Shown here one piece after another: positions 58,141-64,000 of a stretch of 64,000 nt of DNA. Under the pieces are notes generated by a model. That model worked only from the letters and a program-made list of their open reading frames with translations, made no database searches and was not told the DNA's origin. The stretch lies in contig JAGTXK010000055.1 in assembly GCA_019096195.1 (NCBI GenBank), forward strand, positions 248,001-312,000. Reading direction: 5' to 3'. The position numbers and the translations under genes were made by a program. The stretch comes from Boletus sp. NGJ. Taxonomy: Eukaryota > Basidiomycota > Agaricomycetes > Boletales > Boletaceae. Numbering within the stretch: the stretch's first letter is position 1; every line of letters starts with the position of its first letter.

Positions 58141-59019
58141 TCAGATCGTCCGTGCTTTATAAATCTTGACGTCTTCTTTTGGCCTAGGTGCAAGGTTCAA
58201 GGTTCAGTATTACGATGGATTCATGCGTCACGCGTGATATATCCGATCCAGCCATGCCATACATCATGAATCGGCCAACAGGCTTACCTATCTTGAGCGT
58301 CCACCGCGACTGCGCCCAATCGTTGTACGACGCGCATTCCTGAGCTGACGCGACCAAAGATGGTGTGCTTGTTATCGAGATAGGGTGTCGGAGCGAGGCT
58401 GATGAAGAATTGAGAGCCTAGTGCCGCGCGCATGAGGGGAATACGCAAACAATACCGGAGGAAATAGAAGGGAAGGGAAGACACCGGTGCGGTGGATCGT
58501 CACGTACCGTTGGTGTTTGGACCTGAATTGGCCATCGCCAGTATGCCTGCGCCGGTGAACCGGAGTTCAGGATGAATTTCGTCTTCGCTACGAAAAATGG
58601 AAACAGATGTGGTGAACGTCCGCGTTTGGCGTTCGAGTTGAGAAAGAGGAAGAGGAAGAGATGATGATGGAAAGACGTACAATCGCTGCCCGTATATACT
58701 CGTACCACCACGACCCGTCCCCGTCGGATCGCCTCCCTGAATCATAAAGTCCTGGGTAACACGTACAGCCCATTCAGCGCGTTCAAACACAACTAGAGCT
58801 TGGAAAACACGCACGGCAATGATTCGGTGGAATATCACACCATTATAGTATCCTTTTTTGGCGAGCTCCGCAAAGTTCTTGCACGTCTGTGGGACTCGGG
58901 GGAGTGAGGTCGAGTCCAAGTACCGACCAGGCTGATTCAAGAGTCACCTTGGGGGCGTGATCCCAATAGAGCTCGATTTGGATGTCACCCAAGCTCGTCT
59001 CGAGTACTACCGAGTCCAT
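58141..59019 (-). CDS. PPIL1-type cyclophilin (peptidyl-prolyl isomerase)
   Basis: Single-domain cyclophilin close to human PPIL1, a spliceosome-associated prolyl isomerase. Exons give [60 protein letters not shown] (catalytic Arg in FHRII and the FMIQGGD motif), [70 protein letters not shown] and the last exon [13 protein letters not shown] with a TGA at 58141-58143. About five introns, near 165 residues. The start is uncertain: a 5' leader intron appears to end in CTAACTTGCAG just upstream, so the ATG at 59019 is preferred, while an in-frame ATG at 59109 would add 30 residues (MSYKVESTDT...). Confidence 0.9.
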
Positions 59020-59109
59020 GTCGGGTCGGTTTACAGGGATTGAAGGATAGTGAAATTTGACGTCCTGCAAGTTAGCAACCGTATCAGTTGATTCAACTTT
59101 GTAGGACAT

Positions 59110-60875
59110 GGTCCAAAAAAGGTATTCAAGCCCCTGACTACACCGGCATGCGCATCCTGTCTAATCTCTGGTGCGTCCGACATCGTTGTGACGGACAAAC
59201 GGGAAACGCACGAGTGGACAGAGGCGAGTGGTGCCGTCGAACAACCGGGTAAATCAGACGAGCATGGGAAGCTTAAATACCATCAGGGACTGTGCCAACC
59301 AAATCACTGAGGATCCGGGGATCATCATCATGCGGTGATACCGTTGTCATTTTAAAATCAGTGACCCCCTGCAGTCTTCCGGGTGTCACGACGGAGTAGA
59401 AAGTTGCTGCACAACCATGCCCACACGACAAGCAAGATTCACAAAGGTCGTTCTGGTCTGTAGCACTTGAGAGAAAGGTATTATCTATAAATATATTACA
59501 GCACTACACACCTGCAAGTGGCTGGCCATTACATGATTTTCGTTCAACTCTGTAATTAATACTAGGTACCTCACAGCGAGCATCAGCACGAACACAATCA
59601 TCCAAAACTCGACGACCAATCAAGAGTTATTGCGTGAGTAGTCCATACTGCATACAGATTTCGTCAGATTCCATACGGGATCAAAAACATTTATATCGTT
59701 CCAGAATCCTGTACCGGAGGAGCCATATCCCGCCGAGTCGGAGAGTGAGGAAAGTAAGTGGTAGCGTTCATGAAAAGGGCGAGAAATATTTTGGGACGAC
59801 GCAGGGACGGCATGAAAAGTCACTGGACTGTTTCATCTGAGTTGACGCCGCACGTTCGCGTCGTGCTTGCATACATACCTTTAATTTGTGCTTTTGCGTG
59901 TAGCAATTGCGTTTTTCGCATCTGTGTTTAGGTTCATTGTAGTGCCAATGAGATCATAATACGAATATTGATTGTTTCCATTAAGCTTGGTATTTGTACA
60001 CATGGTTGAAGCATTCTGATGCCGGCAAACCAGGTTACCCTGAGTAAACGTTGTGATCGGCAGCAATGAGGTGCTCGTGACGTCGGCCGGAAGGTTTCAG
60101 CGACTGAACAAAATCGGCCGAGACTCGTACTTCAAGGCGAGAATTGCGACAATACAACAAACGAGAGGTTTAACTTCAAAGCGATGATCTTGGTAGAGTT
60201 CGTATGCATGAGAATGGCGAGTTGATGGAACGAGGCCGGCCCGGATCGGGGAAAAGTCCATCATGCAAGCGCGAAAAGTGGTGGTCGCATGTTCGACGTA
60301 CGTCATTAATCATTCTCAGGCTGTGGCCAGCCGAACCGCGGAAATCAATTACAGAACTATATATAATGTGGATAACCATGACTACTAACTACTTGAAAAA
60401 AAAGGCTACATCTGCAAAGCAGACGAGTAACGTTATCGCCTCACGACCGTTGAGCAATTCTTTCGTAAGTAGCGAGCCCCCTTTGAGCTCTCTCATTGGC
60501 TGATGAGCATCCAACCGATCCAAAAAAGTGTTTTACAGCACAAACCCTGACCTATTCCAAACTGGGTGTCCCAAAAACGCTGCGTTTTCGTGTTTTCGGT
60601 TTGTAGATGCTACTCTACAAGTTTTATGCTGCATGCATCCGACAGGTCATTTATCTATCTTAGTCCAAGTACCGGTGTCGCTCAATGAAAGCAGAAAAAG
60701 GCAGGGATAGGCAATGCAGGTGACGGAGAACTTCGAGTGCCGCGCTGATAAGTTCGCGACGCTGTCGTGTTCAAAATTCAACTTGAAGCTAAAAGCTCAG
60801 CCAATAACTATTACTCCTTGGCTCGTCGAAAGAGGGAACAAAGCGAAGAAACGTGTTCCATGATATCGTAAGACG
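59110..60875. other. Gene-poor region
   Basis: About 1.8 kb with no gene I can support. The first 200 bp should carry the cyclophilin promoter and leader. AT-rich elements occur at 59485-59500 (TATAAATATATT) and near 60355-60370. Short frames (for example 60204-60503) show no family motif. No tRNA-like box B was noticed. Confidence 0.45.
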
Positions 60876-61119
60876 ATGGCCGCCTCAGGCTCGAGCGGAC
60901 GGCGGCGCTTATATGACAACGCCCTCAAGGCTTGCAAGAGGGATCCCCAGATTCAAACTATGAACACCACTTTAGGCTGTGCGTTTGTTCAACTTTGAAC
61001 CCCATTTTGACAAATTGACAATATTGACCCAAATTTTGTGATCTCAATCGTCTCATCCACCCCCAGGCGAGCAAATGTTACAAAATGCATTTCGTTTTAC
61101 ACTCGGATCAACAGAATCA
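60876..61119 (+). CDS. Possible small or fragmentary two-exon gene
   Basis: An ATG at 60876 opens MAASGSSGRRRLYDNALKAC and KRDPQIQTMNTTLG; a GTGCGT donor at 60979 and a CCCCAG acceptor at 61066 join it in frame to CEQMLQNAFRFTLGSTES, ending at a strong GTAAGT donor at 61120. No following exon was found with confidence. The peptide matches nothing I know. It may be the start of a gene lost further down, or a fragment copied here. Confidence 0.3.
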
Positions 61120-61237
61120 GTAAGTGAAAACTTGCGTCACTTCCGACGGACTGAATGTTACTATAATATAATTAATATAGTGTTAAGCTCTTCGCTTTAC
61201 ACTCGGTTCAACAGAACCAACAAGCGAAAACGTCACG
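61091..61237 (+). repeat. Direct repeat pair, 100 bp apart
   Basis: Two similar segments of about 47-50 bp start at 61091 and 61191 (each TTCG[T/C]TTTACACTCGG[A/T]TCAACAGAA...). Most positions agree. The first copy spans the exon 2/donor junction of the small candidate gene; the second lies in the promoter region of the lectin-like gene. Confidence 0.8.
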
Positions 61238-61316
61238 AACAGTCTTCGCAAATGCGTATGAAAGCACTTTTTTTACGTAGGTGGAATGCAATCAGACAGG
61301 TGCCGAGGCTCTGCAG

Positions 61317-61324
61317 TATATAAA
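61317..61324 (+). promoter_or_regulatory. TATA box of the beta-trefoil gene
   Basis: TATATAAA sits 66 bp before the ATG at 61390, followed by a pyrimidine-rich stretch (CTCTCTCC) and a plausible start site near 61350. This is the clearest core promoter in the window and suggests strongly regulated expression. Confidence 0.6.
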
Positions 61325-61389
61325 GTGGCCCTTGTAACTCTCTCCAGTACGTGCTTTCACTGTCAGTCGCACTTCACCTGATTCCCGCC

Positions 61390-62145
61390 ATGTCTCTCTC
61401 TGTTCCCGTTCAGGATGGCATATACCAGATTTTCAATGTCGAGTACCCTACCCAGGTTGCCGAATTGTTCGATGGATCCGACAGTGACGTTGTGGGTTGG
61501 CAAGGCGATGATAGCTCGCTGAGAATGGAGGTATATCAGTACTCTTATCCGTTTAATTTCACTTCTGATCATCGATTGCGTACGGAATTTGTTTTCCTCG
61601 GTTGTTAGTGGCAAGTAACAAATGTCCTTAACACGGGAGTCGTAGGACAGGTCACCTTCCTCAACCAAGACATCAGCACCTACGCACAAATCCCAGAGCC
61701 GCCGTACCCTGCCCCCGTTAGTTATTGCCCCTCGTGTTTGTTACCATACTGATCTGAGCTCTTGCCAGGGTACGCACGTCGTCGGGAATCCCACCTCCAC
61801 CGTAGACTGGGCTGTGAGTGTTCCGGCTAATTTGGGCGGAAGCGAGCAATACGTGTAAGTACACTCCAATTCAGCTATCACATCGCCCAACCCAGCATTC
61901 ATTTGACGCCTTCTGTGGGTTTCAGTATATCCCTGGTTAATACGCCCTACGTGTGGACTCTTGCGGACGCATATAACGGTACTTCTGTGAGTGTACCATT
62001 TCCTTTTTTTTTGAAAGGTCCATGCTGCAAGGATGCTTTGTGCTAACAATTGTCTCGCGGCCATCGTGTATTACAGATTACGTTGGAGGAGACCACTGCC
62101 GAACCTCAGCCCAATCAGCTGTGGACCTTTGTGCAAGTGAACTAG
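61390..62145 (+). CDS. Ricin-B-like beta-trefoil protein (lectin or protease-inhibitor fold)
   Basis: Small protein of about 150 residues with a beta-trefoil pattern. Exon 1: MSLSVPVQDGIYQIFNVEYP and SDVVGWQGDDSSLRME. Exon 2 (after TTGTTAG at 61610): WQVTNVLNTGVVGQVTFLNQ and DISTYAQIPEPPYPAP. Then GTHVVGNPTSTVDWAVSVPA, NLGGSEQYV, ISLVNTPYVWTLADAYNGTS and ITLEETTAEPQPNQLWTFVQ, stop TAG at 62143-62145. The three repeating units each end in a W-x-V/F-type core (WQVT, WAVS, WTFV), as in ricin-B and mycocypin folds. There is no signal peptide, so it is probably cytosolic like many fungal defence lectins. Mycocypin protease inhibitors share the fold, so sugar binding is not shown. Confidence 0.75.
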
Positions 62146-62790
62146 ATACGACGTGTACTGGACGATGGTTTGTTGGGGTTCCGTTGATACAGTCTCGCTA
62201 TGGATTTTGCGTGTTCTGTTTTACTCGGTTCCGCAGTCATGAGTCAAGGATATGCATCCCGTGTCTACAATCACTTCAGGACTAAAACGGTTACATCGTG
62301 AGATCGACCAACTGGCGACGAAAAGTACTCGGTTCGGAAACAAGATCTACCAAGTCCACACTGATCAGCCGCACGGGTGGGGTACTATCACTGGGCAGGG
62401 GTGTGAGATGCGTGCAATTCGACGACAAAGCCCCTGATCAGCTCGTTCATCACGAATATGCGAGATACTGTATGATTTGGCAAGTTCTGTAACAATAAAC
62501 CTGTATGTGGATATAAATACAAGGCAAGTCTTCTCAAGGGGATCAATTCAAGAATAATCCACGTCCTCGACAGGTTCGGTGGAATAGGTGAATCAGAAAT
62601 GGAGATGGACACCTCGGACTAGACCTCTTCGTATCTAAGGCCAGACTGAGAAGCAATCGCCGAGGTGTGACAGGATTCAAAAAATCATCATAGATCCATA
62701 CAAGGTGTACCTGTCCGTGTCACAAGGGACCGATACCCACCTCGACCCAACCACCCACGACCCGACCACTCCAAATTTAACACCGCACAC
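62146..62790. other. Convergent intergenic region
   Basis: About 645 bp between the 3' ends of the beta-trefoil gene (+) and the HEL2-like gene (-). A polyadenylation-like AATAAA lies at about 62493-62498 on the plus strand, about 350 bp after the stop. Open frames show no family motif. Confidence 0.45.
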
Positions 62791-64000
62791 TTACGCCTGG
62801 AACGACCCCAACGTAAACAACGTCTGCTTCTGCTTTCCCTTCCCCTTCCTTCCCTTTCCCCCCGTCGCCTCCGACCGCTCCTGCGCAGGTACCCCTCCCT
62901 GCACCAACGTCTGCGTCACCCCGCCAACCTCAGCACCCGCCCCAACCACTACACTCCCAGCCACATGCTCATTCCCATTCCCACTCCAAGCGGACGTCGT
63001 AGGCGCCGCATCCCCAAAAATATACCTCAACGACGCATTCCCCCTCGCGGGTGGCGGTTTCGCACGCGGATGTGCCGTCGGTAGCTCCGGGAACGCAGCC
63101 ACAGACAACGTCGGTGGCTGACCCACCGCGGGCCCTTTTCCCTTTTTCTTGGGTGGTATCGCGGTGGGAGGCGGTGCGGGTACCGTGGCGGTGGCGGCGA
63201 CGACGGTGGAAGAGCCGCTCGCAGAAGCGGAAGAACCGGACACCCATGGTGTCTGGCGTTGTGGTTGGCGGAACCCAGGTGTCACGTTGATAGTGGTAGA
63301 AGGACCAGTCAACCGCGGGAATCGATCAACTTGGACTGTATTCGACGACGCGGAGGGGACTGCACTGGCACCCGGGACGCACCGCGAGGTCGAGGACGAC
63401 GCGCTGGCCGCTTGTGCAACGCGATCCCATACATGTCGTGAAGATTGTGGAGAGGACCGTGACGCCGTTGCATGCTTGGCGTTGAGAACGCGTCCGCTCG
63501 TGATCCCTGCGTAGCCTGACCCAACGGCTGTCGGAACGAGATCCGGAAACTGTTGACGTTGCTAAACAGACCGTGGGCGTCAGTGATGTGAGCATCACGG
63601 GCGGTGCGATTGAAAGCTGACCTCAATCTTGAACGAGTTCCATGCAGCCAAGAGGTACCGTTTCTTCTCTTCTTCCTCCAAGAGATCAATAACGCCATTG
63701 ATGATGCTGGCGGTATCATCTAGGTTGTGGTCGAGGACGTTCCAGACCGTCGAGATTAAATCGCGAGCGCTCGACTCGTTTGCCCGATATCCGCGCATCG
63801 CAGCTTTCACGGCGGTGGCGGCATTGTTCGGATTCGGTGCAACATTTTGTAACCGCGTGATAAAAGCAGCGTGTCGTCTAAGCGTCCCAGCATGAGCCTC
63901 CAGCAAAAAGACACCCCGAGAAAAGCACGTACTCGGCAACGAGAGGATCGACGTCCTCCCTTATCGGACTTGCACGCCCACTCGGTACAGCAGGCTGCGT
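62791..64000 (-). CDS. HEL2/ZNF598-type ribosome-collision ubiquitin ligase, C-terminal part (cut by the window edge)
   Basis: C-terminal portion of HEL2 (ZNF598), the RING-type E3 ligase that marks collided ribosomes to start ribosome-associated quality control. Visible blocks are HAAFITRLQNVAPNPNNAAT, VKAAMRGYRANESSARDLIS, TVWNVLDHNLDDTASIINGV and IDLLEEEEKKRYLLAAWNSF, then QFPDLVPTAVGSGYAGITSG across an intron at about 63560. Ser/Ala-rich sequence follows, ending with the conserved GKGKQKQTLFTLGSFQA. The RING finger and C2H2 fingers lie beyond the right edge. The stop TAA is at 62791-62793. Frames change at two introns between 63310 and 63600. Confidence 0.85.

Noticed and set aside
1-64000. 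tRNA, rRNA, CRISPR arrays, intact transposons or LTR elements
   Set aside because: No tRNA box pattern, repeat-spacer array, reverse transcriptase or transposase motif was seen by eye on either strand; a tRNAscan and repeat search would be needed to be sure.

Overview
The window is ordinary nuclear DNA of a filamentous basidiomycete. The genes are closely spaced and cut by many 45-70 bp GT-AG introns. The gene families are fungal: MCH1, COQ4, HEL2, GH128, a HET-domain protein and a ricin-B-like lectin. The expanded WD40/TPR/HET type and general style fit Agaricomycetes, perhaps Cantharellales (Rhizoctonia/Ceratobasidium-like). That placement is inference, because no marker gene for species was seen. 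Exons were joined by eye, so internal splice sites are approximate; starts and stops given were read from codons.

Layout. 0-2.2 kb is gene-poor with one weak coding candidate. 2.2-5.5 kb holds a sugar transporter (+), convergent with an MCH1-like monocarboxylate-type transporter (-). 7.9-9.3 kb is a four-helix membrane protein of unknown role. 9.7-14.8 kb appears to be one gene joining an IST1 (ESCRT-III regulator) domain to a TBC1D13-like Rab-GAP domain and a long disordered tail. 15.0-16.6 kb is a MetE/UROD-like methyltransferase (-). 17.6-20.7 kb is a divergent pair, a NOP8-like RRM protein (-) and VPS28 (+). 21.3-23.9 kb is ESF1 (-) and 24.5-26.9 kb a HerA-like P-loop ATPase (+). 27.1-29.4 kb is histone H2B (+) convergent with a PRCC-domain protein (-), followed by a small coiled-coil gene. 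30.8-32.1 kb is a secreted GH128 glucanase. 32.5-36.4 kb is the divergent pair DcpS (-) and CMR1/WDR76 (+). 37.4-41.4 kb is the divergent pair BUGZ/ZNF207 (-) and SF3B2 (+). 42.0-45.8 kb is an arrestin-like protein with a repeated tail motif. 46.4-47.9 kb is an unrecognised multi-exon gene (-). 48.1-50.1 kb holds dephospho-CoA kinase (+) convergent with COQ4 (-). 50.4-55.0 kb is a large WD40 / coiled-coil / TPR / HET gene (-), followed by a decayed partial second copy at about 56.4-57.8 kb. 58.1-59.0 kb is a PPIL1-type cyclophilin (-). 61.4-62.1 kb is a small beta-trefoil lectin-like gene with a TATA box and an upstream direct repeat. The C-terminal part of the HEL2/ZNF598 ribosome-collision ubiquitin ligase runs off the right edge.

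Most genes are housekeeping. Several serve RNA and ribosome biology (NOP8, ESF1, SF3B2, BUGZ, PRCC, DcpS, HEL2), two serve ESCRT/endosome traffic (IST1-TBC, VPS28), and two serve coenzymes (CAB5/CoaE, COQ4). Three divergent pairs with 120-270 bp between start codons probably share promoters. The most unusual content is the WD40-first, HET-last putative allorecognition/cell-death gene with its tandem relic, the IST1-TBC fusion with a degenerate glutamine finger, the repeated arrestin tail and the eukaryotic HerA-type ATPase. I saw no tRNA, rRNA, CRISPR array or intact transposon.
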